A DNA stretch of 64,000 bases, from positions 1-64,000 of the forward strand of contig CACMET010000004.1 in the NCBI GenBank assembly GCA_902612825.1, in the 5' to 3' direction. Shown here in pieces: positions 9,888 through 19,553 of this stretch. A program made the translations under genes and the position numbers. Position 1 is the first letter of the stretch. Each line of letters begins with the position of its first letter. Below the pieces are notes generated by a model. It ran no database searches. It was not told the DNA's origin and saw only the letters and a program-made list of their open reading frames with translations. Source of the DNA: an uncultured Alphaproteobacteria bacterium. GTDB taxonomy: Bacteria; Pseudomonadota; Alphaproteobacteria; HIMB59; GCA-002718135.

Positions 9888-9947
9888 TTTATTCTATGAA
9901 TAAATTTTCATAACATTTATAAATAAAGAATAGAATTATTATTTATA

Positions 9948-10823
9948 ATGAACCTATATCTTTCATATCTATTTATCTTTTTTTGGAGTAGTGCTTTTAT
10001 AAGTGGTCAATTTATTGTGCAATCAGCAAGCCCTTTTGCAGCACTATGTTTTAGGTTTTGTATTGTAAGTGCATTTTTTTTAATTTTTTCTATTATTTTT
10101 AGAGAAAGAATAAGAATAAATCGAAATTTAATCTTTCAAGCTATGATTACTGGAATTCTTTTTCATGGATTTTATTTAGGTGGAGTATTTTTTTCTTATT
10201 CTATGGGGCTTACTGCAACATTATCTGCGTTAATTGTATGCCTTCAACCTATTTTAACAAATATTCTAAGTGGACCTATTTTAAAAGAAAAAGTTACTGT
10301 TACGCAATGGATAGGGATATTTTTTGGTTTTTTAGGCACTATATTAGTTATAGGTTATGATATTGGAACAGAAATCCCAACAATAGGTGTTATTGCTTCT
10401 ATTGTTGCACTTTTAGGAGCAACTTCAGCTACTATTTGGCAAAAAAAATTTACTCATGAAATCAGTCTTTCAGTTAATAATTTTTATCAAGCATTAAGTG
10501 CTGGAATATTTTTATTTATAATTTCACTTTTTTTTGAAATATCATTTATTAATTTTGATACACGTTTTATTTTATCAATTTCTTGGCAAATCATTATGGT
10601 ATCCTTTGGAGCTTACGCAATTCTAATGTACTTGATAAAAAATGGAACAGCTTCTAAAACATCAAGTCTCTTCTTTCTAGTACCTCCAACTACAGCTGTA
10701 ATGGCTTGGTTTGTATTAGGTGAAAAATTATTATTAATAGATATTATAGGGTTGTTAATTTGTACTTTTGGTGTTTATATAGCAACTCGAACCAATGTGA
10801 GTAAAAATGTACATAATTCTTAA
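9948..10823 (+). CDS. EamA/DMT-family transporter
   Basis: Begins YLSYLFIFFWSSAFISGQFIVQSASPFAALCFRF, typical EamA N-terminus. Confidence 0.9.
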   Translation: MNLYLSYLFIFFWSSAFISGQFIVQSASPFAALCFRFCIVSAFFLIFSIIFRERIRINRNLIFQAMITGILFHGFYLGGVFFSYSMGLTATLSALIVCLQPILTNILSGPILKEKVTVTQWIGIFFGFLGTILVIGYDIGTEIPTIGVIASIVALLGATSATIWQKKFTHEISLSVNNFYQALSAGIFLFIISLFFEISFINFDTRFILSISWQIIMVSFGAYAILMYLIKNGTASKTSSLFFLVPPTTAVMAWFVLGEKLLLIDIIGLLICTFGVYIATRTNVSKNVHNS

Positions 10824-11154
10824 AACACTGATCAGTGCAATTATAATTGTTGCTGTTTCAGAAATAGCTAAAAAATATACTTGGACTGCCGCAATTATTG
10901 TTTCTTTACCATTGACTTCACTATTGGCATTTGTTTGGTTGTATTGGGATACAAAAGACTATCAAAAAGTTATAGATCTCTCTTATAGCACAATTGTTAT
11001 GACTGTACCTTCAATAGTTTTTTTTATTGTTTTACCAATACTTTTAAAATTTAAACAAAACTTTGTTTTCTCTCTGATAGTTTCAATAATTAGCACTGCA
11101 ATAGCTTATGCTATTTTTATGTTTATAATTAAAAAATTGAATTTTAATTTTTAA
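10807..11154 (+). CDS. DUF3147-like small membrane protein
   Basis: 115 aa, 4 TM; KKYTWTAAIIVSLPLTSLLAFVWLYWDTKD. Confidence 0.7.
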   Translation: MYIILKTLISAIIIVAVSEIAKKYTWTAAIIVSLPLTSLLAFVWLYWDTKDYQKVIDLSYSTIVMTVPSIVFFIVLPILLKFKQNFVFSLIVSIISTAIAYAIFMFIIKKLNFNF

Positions 11155-11329
11155 TTATATTATCTTTATTCATTAAAATTGGCCTTCCATCATGTGCAGT
11201 ATTTAATGGATAATAATCACCATTATATTTAACACATAATGTTAAACCATTTCTTTTTTCTTTACCTAAATTTACCTCTAAATCGACTATTACTAATTCA
11301 GTTTTTTCTAAAACTTTAATAATTTTCAT
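11144..11329 (-). CDS. Small hypothetical protein
   Basis: 61-aa ORF filling the gap between genes, convergent overlap of 11 nt with upstream gene. Confidence 0.5.
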   Translation of the reverse strand: MKIIKVLEKTELVIVDLEVNLGKEKRNGLTLCVKYNGDYYPLNTAHDGRPILMNKDNIIKN

Positions 11330-11389
11330 AACTATCCTTTCAAAATATATAAATATATTTAGTAAGTACTATAAGATGTATCAAGTATT

Positions 11390-12184
11390 ATGATTAGAGT
11401 TTTACTTATATTTATTTTAATATTCTTGATTAAGAATGCTCTAGCTAATGATAAACATATAACCATAGCAAGCACAACTTCTACACACGATACGGGTTTA
11501 TTAGAATATATTAACAAAGAATTTGAAAAAAAATATAAAATAAAAGTCAGAGCATTATCTCTTGGAACAGGTCAAGCAATTAAAGTTGCAATGGATGGAA
11601 ATGTAGAAATTTTATTAGTTCATCATAAAAAATCAGAGCTAGAATTTATGAATAAGGGATATGGCACCCTAAGATATGATTTGATGTATAATGATTTTGT
11701 CTTGATAGGACCAAAAAAAGATAACAAAACATGCTCTTCAATTGAAAATAAAATGATTGAAATTAAAAAATTGAAATTATCATTTGTATCAAGAGGTGAT
11801 GAGAGTGGAACACACAAAAAGGAAAAAGAGCTTTGGGAACTATCAAATATAAAAATACCATTTAAAGAAAATTGGTATCTCAGTGTTGGTCAGGGAATGG
11901 GCTCAACATTATTAATAGCAAATCAAAAGAATGCATACACTCTTAGTGATCGTAGCACTTGGATAGCTTTTAATAAAAAAGAAAATCTACAAATTGTCTG
12001 TGAAAATTTACCACCATTATTTAATCAATATGGGATAATTTTAGTAAACAATAAGATAAATAATAATTTAAATATTGAAGAGGCTAAAAAATATATTGAT
12101 TGGATTACGTCAGAAGAAGCAAAAAAATTGATTAATAATTATCGAGTAAATGGAAAACAATTATTTTTCTTTAATCATAATTAG
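11390..12184 (+). CDS. TupA/WtpA-like (tungstate/molybdate-type) ABC substrate-binding protein
   Basis: Signal peptide then ITIASTTSTHDTGLLEYINKEFEKKY...LGTGQAIKVAMDGNVEILLVHHKKSE...YNDFVLIGP. Confidence 0.82.
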   Translation: MIRVLLIFILIFLIKNALANDKHITIASTTSTHDTGLLEYINKEFEKKYKIKVRALSLGTGQAIKVAMDGNVEILLVHHKKSELEFMNKGYGTLRYDLMYNDFVLIGPKKDNKTCSSIENKMIEIKKLKLSFVSRGDESGTHKKEKELWELSNIKIPFKENWYLSVGQGMGSTLLIANQKNAYTLSDRSTWIAFNKKENLQIVCENLPPLFNQYGIILVNNKINNNLNIEEAKKYIDWITSEEAKKLINNYRVNGKQLFFFNHN

Positions 12185-12963
12185 TTAATTCTACCAAAAA
12201 ATGTTAATCTTGCATTTTCTGAAAGCATTGTGCCCTCTTCTTCATTATAATTAAGTGTTACTAATATTCTTGGTTTTTCAGACTCTACTGGTGTTACACG
12301 ATGCAAATAATTTCTACCATAAAATAATATAAGAGTACCGGCAACAACATCTGCTTTTTGTGGTAAAATTTTTCTATCTAAAATATCTTTAATATATGAT
12401 TTATCGATATAGTTTTCAGAAAAATTTCTGCCTTTACTAACATATTCAAATTCACCACCTTTATCTGATGATTGTATCATTAAAGTGATAGCAAATGATG
12501 CATTATCAAAATGCCATCCTAGCTGTTGTGATTTTTGATAATAATTATAATTTATGGAAGATAAGGTATCACTGTATGGATAAATATCTTTTAAATTTAA
12601 GACACCTTTTAAAAAATTTTTAAAAATATTTGATTGATATAAAATATTTAATTTTGATTGCTGATTCAACAGATCATGAGGGACACAACCTTTATCACTA
12701 ACGACCTCTCTATTTAAAGGATCATTCAAGTCACTTAATTTATCTTGTTTATTAAGTAAGATAGTATGATTTTGAGAACAATAGAAAGCTTGATCTTGTA
12801 ATCCATGCGCTTCAGTAATTAATTCATTTAAGCAGTCATTTGTTAAAAAATCATTTAATATTAGTATAGAATTTTTTTTAATTTCATCATTGCAATATTG
12901 TATATATTCATCTCTATCTATTGGATGTTTTGACTGATTAACTATATCAATTATGGTATTCAT
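12181..12963 (-). CDS. 2OG-Fe(II) oxygenase-like protein
   Basis: LGWHFDNASFAITLMIQSSDKGGEFEYV (HxD) and GTLILFYGRNYLHRVTPVESEKPRILVTLNY. Confidence 0.8.
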   Translation of the reverse strand: MNTIIDIVNQSKHPIDRDEYIQYCNDEIKKNSILILNDFLTNDCLNELITEAHGLQDQAFYCSQNHTILLNKQDKLSDLNDPLNREVVSDKGCVPHDLLNQQSKLNILYQSNIFKNFLKGVLNLKDIYPYSDTLSSINYNYYQKSQQLGWHFDNASFAITLMIQSSDKGGEFEYVSKGRNFSENYIDKSYIKDILDRKILPQKADVVAGTLILFYGRNYLHRVTPVESEKPRILVTLNYNEEEGTMLSENARLTFFGRIN

Positions 12964-13033
12964 TACTGACTTAATACTTATATACTAAAGTTGTAGATGT
13001 TAAATTTAAAAAATTTATATATATTTATTCAAT

Positions 13034-14422
13034 ATGGTTTGGAATTTTCAAGATAGTTATACGAAACTACCTAGTATTTTTTATAGTAAAGTTAATCCTG
13101 AAAATTTTAGTAATAAAAAATTAGTTTTGTTTAATAGTGATCTTGCAAGGGACTTAAATTTAGATTTTAGTAAATATGATGATGATGAGAAGTGTAATAT
13201 TCTTTTGGGAAAAAATAAATTAAATAAAAATTACTTTTCTCAAGCTTATGCTGGACATCAATTTGGAAATTTTACAATTTTAGGCGATGGTAGAGCTGTA
13301 ATTATTGGTGAACATATTACTAATAATAAACAAAGGGTAGATATACAGTTAAAAGGATCAGGACAGACACCCTACTCTAGAAATGGAGACGGAAAGGCCG
13401 CATTAGGTCCAATGATAAGGGAATACATATTGAGTGAAGCTATGCATAATCTTGGCATATCATCAACCAGAGCACTAGCAGTTATTACTACAGGTGAAAA
13501 TGTATTGCGTGATAGATTAGAGCCTGGTGCAATTTTAATTAGAGTTGCGAATTCGCATATTAGAGTGGGAACTTTTCAATTTGGAAGCCTTTTAAAAAAT
13601 AGAGAGGAATTTCAAAACTTTATATCTTATACAATTTCAAGGCTTTATCCTGATATAGATAATAATAATGATAAATATTTAAAATTTTATGAGACAATCT
13701 GTGATTTACAAATTAAGTTAGTCGTAGATTGGATGAGAGTTGGTTTTATTCATGGTGTTATGAATACCGATAATATGTCTTTATCTGGTGAAACTATAGA
13801 TTATGGCCCAGCAGCATATTTGGATGAATATAATCCAAAAAAAGTTTTTAGCTCAATTGATAAAATGGGAAGATATTCTTTTGAAAATCAATCAAAAATA
13901 ACATTTTGGAATTTAGCAAGATTTGCTGAAACTTTTCTTCATTTAATTGATTCAAATGAAAAAAGAGCAATTAAAAAAATCGAAGATATATTAAATAAAT
14001 ATAAAAAATTGTTTGATCAATCTTGGTTAATAATGATGTCTATGAAATTAAATTTAGATACTAATAATAATAACGAAGAAATTGTTAAAGAATTTTTAGA
14101 TTTGATGCATATTTATAAACTTGATTATACAAATACATTTTTAGATTTAGAAAATAATACTCTTGATAAAAAGATTTTTAAAAATTGGGAAGAAAAATAT
14201 AAAAATAATAAAATAAGAAAATCAAAAAATGTTAATCCTCAAATTATACCTAGGAATCATATTATTGAAGAAATAATTAATGAAGTGTACAACAATAATT
14301 ACAGTCAATTATATGAATTCGAAAAATTACTAAAAAATCCTTATGAGAAAATAGAAAATAAAAAATATATTACCCCACCTCTTGAAAGTGAAAAAGTATT
14401 TGAAACTTTTTGTGGTACTTAA
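13034..14422 (+). CDS. selO: SelO/YdiU family protein adenylyltransferase
   Basis: YAGHQFGNFTILGDGRAVIIGE, KGSGQTPYSRNGDGKAALGPMIREYILSEAMH, HGVMNTDNMSLSGETIDYGP; C-terminus FCGT. Confidence 0.93.
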   Translation: MVWNFQDSYTKLPSIFYSKVNPENFSNKKLVLFNSDLARDLNLDFSKYDDDEKCNILLGKNKLNKNYFSQAYAGHQFGNFTILGDGRAVIIGEHITNNKQRVDIQLKGSGQTPYSRNGDGKAALGPMIREYILSEAMHNLGISSTRALAVITTGENVLRDRLEPGAILIRVANSHIRVGTFQFGSLLKNREEFQNFISYTISRLYPDIDNNNDKYLKFYETICDLQIKLVVDWMRVGFIHGVMNTDNMSLSGETIDYGPAAYLDEYNPKKVFSSIDKMGRYSFENQSKITFWNLARFAETFLHLIDSNEKRAIKKIEDILNKYKKLFDQSWLIMMSMKLNLDTNNNNEEIVKEFLDLMHIYKLDYTNTFLDLENNTLDKKIFKNWEEKYKNNKIRKSKNVNPQIIPRNHIIEEIINEVYNNNYSQLYEFEKLLKNPYEKIENKKYITPPLESEKVFETFCGT

Positions 14423-15799
14423 TTAAATATCTATATTGTATCTAAAATTTTTTTGAAAAGGATAAATTGGTTTTTCCCTAAATAAATTTTTAATTCTTTT
14501 AAAATCTTGGGTAACAAATCCATCTGTTAAAATCATAAAATTATCTGCTTTAAGTTTTTTAAGTTCTGGTGAAAGATATCCTGATTTTACAATCAATATT
14601 TTATATTTTTTTAAATTTATATTTAATTCCCTAAAATCACTCAGGTAGTGAAAGGGTTTTCTGTATTTAGTAAAAATTACTGTATTATTATTTGAGATTA
14701 CAATCGCATTATCATTTTTTAGATAAAATTTATCAATTGAAATAGAAATTTTCTTTTTTGATATACTATCTTTTATGACAATTTTGTTTTTTTTATTTTT
14801 TAACTCTCTAAAAATTTCTTCATTATAAATTCCTGCAAATAGAGTGTTCTCTATCTTGTTTTTAAATACGTACTCTAATACATCAATTCTACAACCTACT
14901 CCTCCAGCTGTTGGATTGTCTCCGCTATCAGCTAAAATTGTAAATCTTTTTTTATTAACTACATGAAAAATCTTATTTAACTTATAAGATTTCATATCAT
15001 AAACTAAATTAAACCTATTATTCCAATAACTTAGTGCTATTTTCTTACATATTCTTTTACCAATATTAACATCTGTACAATTTACAATTGCTGAAGCTGT
15101 TGCCCTCTTAGTATCAGCCCAAACATATCCTATAAGTAAATTACAATCATTAATCCCATTCAATTTATTAAAAATATTAAGATTTTTATAAATTTTTTTA
15201 CATGGCTCAACTATTGTAGATGACATTTCTCCTGAAACTAAAACTGGTATTTTTTCCCAAATAATATGATTTTTTTTATTTTTTAATATCCCATCTATTA
15301 ACATTTTCAATGACCTTGAATAAGTTTGCTTAACGTCAATATGTGGGGCTGTTTTATATGCTGCAAAATAATCGATATTTTTTATAATTGAACCAGTCAT
15401 CTGCCCATGAAGATCATAAGATAATGATATTTTACAGTTTTTAGATACTTTAGAGCGAATTTTTTTAATAAAAAAACCTTCAGGATCACTTATACCTTTA
15501 ACATACATAGCACCATGCATGATTAGAAAAATACCATCAATATGTTTTGATTTTATTAAATCATTTGTAATATTGCTAATTGTTTTTATAAAGAATTTTT
15601 TATCTACAGGCCCGCCAGGTAAACTTCGATAAAATTTATTTGGTATAAATGTTATATTATTATGTTTGGAATATGGAAAATTTATATATTTTAAAAGTTT
15701 TTTTCCACTTAAAACTTCAAAATCTTTTTTATTTTGTATTAATGTTGAATAAGAGCAGCATTCAGTACTAATACCGCAAATAAAAATTTTTTTTTTCAT
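14423..15799 (-). CDS. M81 family metallopeptidase (MlrC-like)
   Basis: FLIMHGAMYVKGISDPEG, SLSYDLHGQMTG, TILADSGDNPTAGGVG. Confidence 0.88.
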   Translation of the reverse strand: MKKKIFICGISTECCSYSTLIQNKKDFEVLSGKKLLKYINFPYSKHNNITFIPNKFYRSLPGGPVDKKFFIKTISNITNDLIKSKHIDGIFLIMHGAMYVKGISDPEGFFIKKIRSKVSKNCKISLSYDLHGQMTGSIIKNIDYFAAYKTAPHIDVKQTYSRSLKMLIDGILKNKKNHIIWEKIPVLVSGEMSSTIVEPCKKIYKNLNIFNKLNGINDCNLLIGYVWADTKRATASAIVNCTDVNIGKRICKKIALSYWNNRFNLVYDMKSYKLNKIFHVVNKKRFTILADSGDNPTAGGVGCRIDVLEYVFKNKIENTLFAGIYNEEIFRELKNKKNKIVIKDSISKKKISISIDKFYLKNDNAIVISNNNTVIFTKYRKPFHYLSDFRELNINLKKYKILIVKSGYLSPELKKLKADNFMILTDGFVTQDFKRIKNLFREKPIYPFQKNFRYNIDI

Positions 15800-15803
15800 T
15801 AAA

Positions 15804-16139
15804 TTAACTTTTAATTAAATCAATTTTGGAAGCTAATATAAAATCATTAACTGATAATCCCTCTATTGCGTGAGTATGGACCATAACTAAACAATAACCC
15901 CATCCTATTGATATATCGGGGTGATGACCTTCTTTTTCTGCTACTTCTCCTACCTCATTTGCAAACGATATAGCTTTTTTAAAATTGCTAAATTTAAATT
16001 TTTTGAAAATCATTTCTTGATTGTCATTGACTGACCATTCATTAAGTTCAGATAAAAATTTACTAATTTCTTGATAATCTAATTTAGGAGTGTTCCCATT
16101 GCATGGTTCACACTTTCCTGAAGATAAAGGTTTATTCAT
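15804..16139 (-). CDS. phhB: 4a-hydroxytetrahydrobiopterin dehydratase (pterin-4a-carbinolamine dehydratase)
   Basis: EKEGHHPDISIGWGYCLVMVHTHAIEGLSVNDFILASKID. Confidence 0.92.
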   Translation of the reverse strand: MNKPLSSGKCEPCNGNTPKLDYQEISKFLSELNEWSVNDNQEMIFKKFKFSNFKKAISFANEVGEVAEKEGHHPDISIGWGYCLVMVHTHAIEGLSVNDFILASKIDLIKS

Positions 16140-17085
16140 AAAATCTGGCGCCTTGTTGATTTAATTCAATTGAATATAAACTAGTTGTGGCTGTTATGTA
16201 TAAGATATTTCCTTCCACTCCTCCAAATTCTAAATTTGACACTAATTCAGGGATTATAAGTTGACCAATTAATTCATTTTGAGGATTAAAACATTTAATT
16301 GCTTTTCCTGCACTTGTCCAAACATTACCATCTTTATCACATCTAAAACCATCGGAGAAAAAGGGTTTAAAATCATAAATTAATTTTCTGTTAATGGGTA
16401 ATCCGTCTACCATATCATAAACATACAAATGTTTGATATTTTCTCCAGTATCTGCAACATATAATTTTTTTTCGTCTGGAGAAATGGCAATTCCATTTGG
16501 TCTATCAAGGTCGTCAATTACAACTTTTAAAGTATTTAGTTTAGGGTCAAAAGAAAACACATTACATCCACCATATTCTTGCTCACCGGGATATCCCTCA
16601 TAATCTGATAGAATACCATAAGGTGGATCTGTAAACCAAATTGTATCATCCGATTTAACAAATAGGTCATTTGGAGAGTTAAGTTTCTTACCATTATAAC
16701 TATCAACTAAGACTTCTACTTCTAAATTATCATTAGTTTTATAGATACATCTTCCTCCATGAGAACAAGAAATTACATTCTCTTCTTTATCAATAGTATT
16801 TCCATTACAATAGTTGGAGGGATTTTTATATTCAGATACTATATCATTTGTTAACTTTAGCATCCTGTTATTTGGTATATCGCTCCAGACTAATGTATGT
16901 AAATGAGGAATATAAGCTGGACCTTCTCCCCATAACATTCCAGAAAAAACTTTTTTAACTTCAGCAGACTTTACATAGTTATTGAATTGATCAGTATTTT
17001 CTACATGTTCATTATATTTATTTTTGTAAGCATAACTTGGATTTCTTGGATCTAAATCAGCAGGTAACAACTTTTTATCTGACAT
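16132..17085 (-). CDS. SMP-30/gluconolactonase/LRE family protein
   Basis: FSGMLWGEGPAYIPHLHTLVWSDIPNNRMLKL, SPNDLFVKSDDTIWFTDPPYGI, GIAISPDEKKLYVADTG. Confidence 0.9.
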   Translation of the reverse strand: MSDKKLLPADLDPRNPSYAYKNKYNEHVENTDQFNNYVKSAEVKKVFSGMLWGEGPAYIPHLHTLVWSDIPNNRMLKLTNDIVSEYKNPSNYCNGNTIDKEENVISCSHGGRCIYKTNDNLEVEVLVDSYNGKKLNSPNDLFVKSDDTIWFTDPPYGILSDYEGYPGEQEYGGCNVFSFDPKLNTLKVVIDDLDRPNGIAISPDEKKLYVADTGENIKHLYVYDMVDGLPINRKLIYDFKPFFSDGFRCDKDGNVWTSAGKAIKCFNPQNELIGQLIIPELVSNLEFGGVEGNILYITATTSLYSIELNQQGARFYE

Positions 17086-17086
17086 A

Positions 17087-18022
17087 TTATACTTCTACAC
17101 CTTTTTGTTTTTTTTGTTTATCAATTAATTGTTTTGGGAAATTTTTTGCCCTTAATTTAATTTTTGCATCTTTTTCAATTAATTTAATAATACTAGTACT
17201 AAATGATCTTTCACCTAAAATTTTCATACCAAGTTTAAATTTTTTACTTAGATAATTTCCCAGATCTAATTTTATATTTTTTCCAAGTTTATTAAAAAGA
17301 TTTATATCTTTATTGACTAGATCCATTGTAAATCCAACATCATAACTGCCTCCAAGTATGACCTTTGTTTCAGTTTCATTTACAAAACTATTCCCAGAGC
17401 TTATTTTTATCGCTTTATACGTTAAACCTAAGTCAATTTTATTTTTTTTTGCAACACTCAAAGCCTCACCTATACCTACTAAATGTAATGATGCTAAATA
17501 ATTTGTAATTACTTTTAATATTGAGGCATTTCCAATTTTTCCACAATATAAAATTTCATGACCAAGCAATGATAAAATTGGGAAACATTTTTTGAAAGTT
17601 GATTTTTTGCCTGCAGCTAAAATAGATATATTCCCTGATTTAGCTCTATGTTCTCCTCCAGTAATTGGACATTCTAATACTTTCCCACCTTTAGTAGTTA
17701 CTTTTTTGGATAAACTTATCATATCGTTTTTATCTGTAGTACTCATCTCAATCCAGATATGTTTTTTAGTTAAATATTTTAATATGGTTTTTAAAACTTT
17801 GCTTACCGCTTTTGGTGAAGGTAAACAGGTTATTATAATATCACTCTTTTCAGTTAATTCTTTTAAGGTTTTACAAGGCTTGTTTTTTAGATATTTTAAT
17901 CTTGAATAAGATTGATTATTTTTATCAAAAACAAATACATTATTATTTGATTTTAATAAATTATTTGCAAGGTTTGAGCCAACATTTCCAATCCCTATGA
18001 AACCAATAGTTTCCAATCTCAT
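17087..18022 (-). CDS. NAD(P)-dependent 3-hydroxyisobutyrate dehydrogenase-family oxidoreductase
   Basis: GFIGIGNVGSNLANNLLKSNNNVFVFDKN Rossmann; CPITGGEHRAKSGNISILAAG. Confidence 0.88.
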   Translation of the reverse strand: MRLETIGFIGIGNVGSNLANNLLKSNNNVFVFDKNNQSYSRLKYLKNKPCKTLKELTEKSDIIITCLPSPKAVSKVLKTILKYLTKKHIWIEMSTTDKNDMISLSKKVTTKGGKVLECPITGGEHRAKSGNISILAAGKKSTFKKCFPILSLLGHEILYCGKIGNASILKVITNYLASLHLVGIGEALSVAKKNKIDLGLTYKAIKISSGNSFVNETETKVILGGSYDVGFTMDLVNKDINLFNKLGKNIKLDLGNYLSKKFKLGMKILGERSFSTSIIKLIEKDAKIKLRAKNFPKQLIDKQKKQKGVEV

Positions 18023-18771
18023 ATATTAATAGTCATGCCATCATATCCAGGTACAACGTTTGGCGGACATTTATCTTTGAGCTTTTTTTCATCAAGAAGT
18101 GCTGTCATATGAGTAAACACTGTTTTTTTTGGTTTAATATAATTTATAAATTCCATAACTTGTTCAAATCCTGCATGTGCTGGATGAGGATCTTCTCTTA
18201 ATAAACCCACAATCCATAAGTCTAAATTTTTTAATTTATCAATATCTTCATTATAAAATTTTTTTAAATCAGTAGAATAAGCAAATTTTCCAAATTTATA
18301 AGTTTGAACATCTATAGACCCATGATTATGCTTAAATGTCTCTATGTTAGTTCCTTTAATGGAAAACTTATTTTCTAAGTTTTCAATTTTCATAAATGGC
18401 AAGTAATCTTTTTCACCTTTAAATATATATTTATAAAAAATTTCCATTTTAGATTTCATTTCTTTTGGCATGTAGGCAGGTATAATTTTTTGATTTATTA
18501 AAGACATTGCACGCATATCAGGTAAACCAGATGTATGATCAGAGTGTTCGTGTGTGTACAAAACTGCATCTATATTTGTGCATTGAGTATTATAGAGTTG
18601 CTGTCGTAAATCTGGACTTGTATCAATTAATATATTGTTATCATTATCTTCTATAAGTACTGATGATCTAGTCCTAAAGTTTCTTTTATTATTGAGATCA
18701 ATATTACCATGTCTATTCCACGCTAAAGGTGAACCAAAAGATCCTCCACAGCCTAAAATTGTTATTTTCAT
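18019..18771 (-). CDS. MBL-fold metal-dependent hydrolase (PhnP-like)
   Basis: LGCGGSFGSPLAWNRHG, LYTHEHSDHTSGLPDMR (HxHxDH), adjacent to tatD. Confidence 0.9.
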   Translation of the reverse strand: MKITILGCGGSFGSPLAWNRHGNIDLNNKRNFRTRSSVLIEDNDNNILIDTSPDLRQQLYNTQCTNIDAVLYTHEHSDHTSGLPDMRAMSLINQKIIPAYMPKEMKSKMEIFYKYIFKGEKDYLPFMKIENLENKFSIKGTNIETFKHNHGSIDVQTYKFGKFAYSTDLKKFYNEDIDKLKNLDLWIVGLLREDPHPAHAGFEQVMEFINYIKPKKTVFTHMTALLDEKKLKDKCPPNVVPGYDGMTINI

Positions 18772-19553
18772 TACAGATAATTATCCCTTTTAGCTTTCGT
18801 AAACAAATTAAAAAAATTATTATCAGTGATTTTTTCGAATTCTTCTAAGGATAATTTAAAAAATTTTGCCAAATATTCAGCTGTATATTTTACAAAAGAT
18901 GGCTCATTAACTTTACCTCTCATTGGTTCGGGTGCTAAAAAAGGACTATCCGTTTCTATAAGTATAGAATCTAAAGGAGCGTCCTTAATTATATCTCTTA
19001 AATTTGCTGCGTTTTTAAATGTTATTATTCCAGAAATAGAAATGTAGTAGTTATTCTCTAAACAAAAATTTAATAGTTGATTTGAACCAGTGAAACAGTG
19101 AAAAATTAGTTTTAAATTATTTGATTTATAATTTTTTAAAATATCTACAATTTCATTTTCAGAATTTCTCTGATGTATGATTAATGGTAATGAATGTTTT
19201 ATTGAAGCTTCAATATGGGTTTCAAATACTTGTGTTTGTTCTTTGAGGTGGTTTTGGCTATGATATAAATCAATACCTGTCTCTCCTATTCCTATAACTT
19301 TTTCATTTTTACAAGCAATATCAAAATTTTGTAATTGAATTTGATTAAATGTATCAACCTTATCAGGATGAAGACCATATGAAAGATAAACAGAGTTATA
19401 GTTTTTTATTAAATTAAGATGGTCTTCAAAGTCTTCAGGATCAGTATTTATTGATAATATTGAAGTTATATTATTTAGTTTTGAATTATTAATAATATTA
19501 TGAAAATTTTCTGCTAATTCATTAAAATTGAGGTGACAATGTGAGTCAATCAT
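18771..19553 (-). CDS. tatD: TatD family hydrolase
   Basis: MIDSHCHLNF, GIGETGIDLYH, HCFTGS, IETDSPFLAPEPMRGKVNEPSFV. Confidence 0.95.
   Translation of the reverse strand: MIDSHCHLNFNELAENFHNIINNSKLNNITSILSINTDPEDFEDHLNLIKNYNSVYLSYGLHPDKVDTFNQIQLQNFDIACKNEKVIGIGETGIDLYHSQNHLKEQTQVFETHIEASIKHSLPLIIHQRNSENEIVDILKNYKSNNLKLIFHCFTGSNQLLNFCLENNYYISISGIITFKNAANLRDIIKDAPLDSILIETDSPFLAPEPMRGKVNEPSFVKYTAEYLAKFFKLSLEEFEKITDNNFFNLFTKAKRDNYL

Noticed and set aside
17037-17255. Plus-strand 72-aa ORF
   Set aside because: Antisense across the junction of two supported minus-strand genes.
17592-17909. Plus-strand 105-aa ORF
   Set aside because: Lies wholly antisense to the well-supported HIBADH-family gene (17087-18022); composition reflects the opposite-strand codons.
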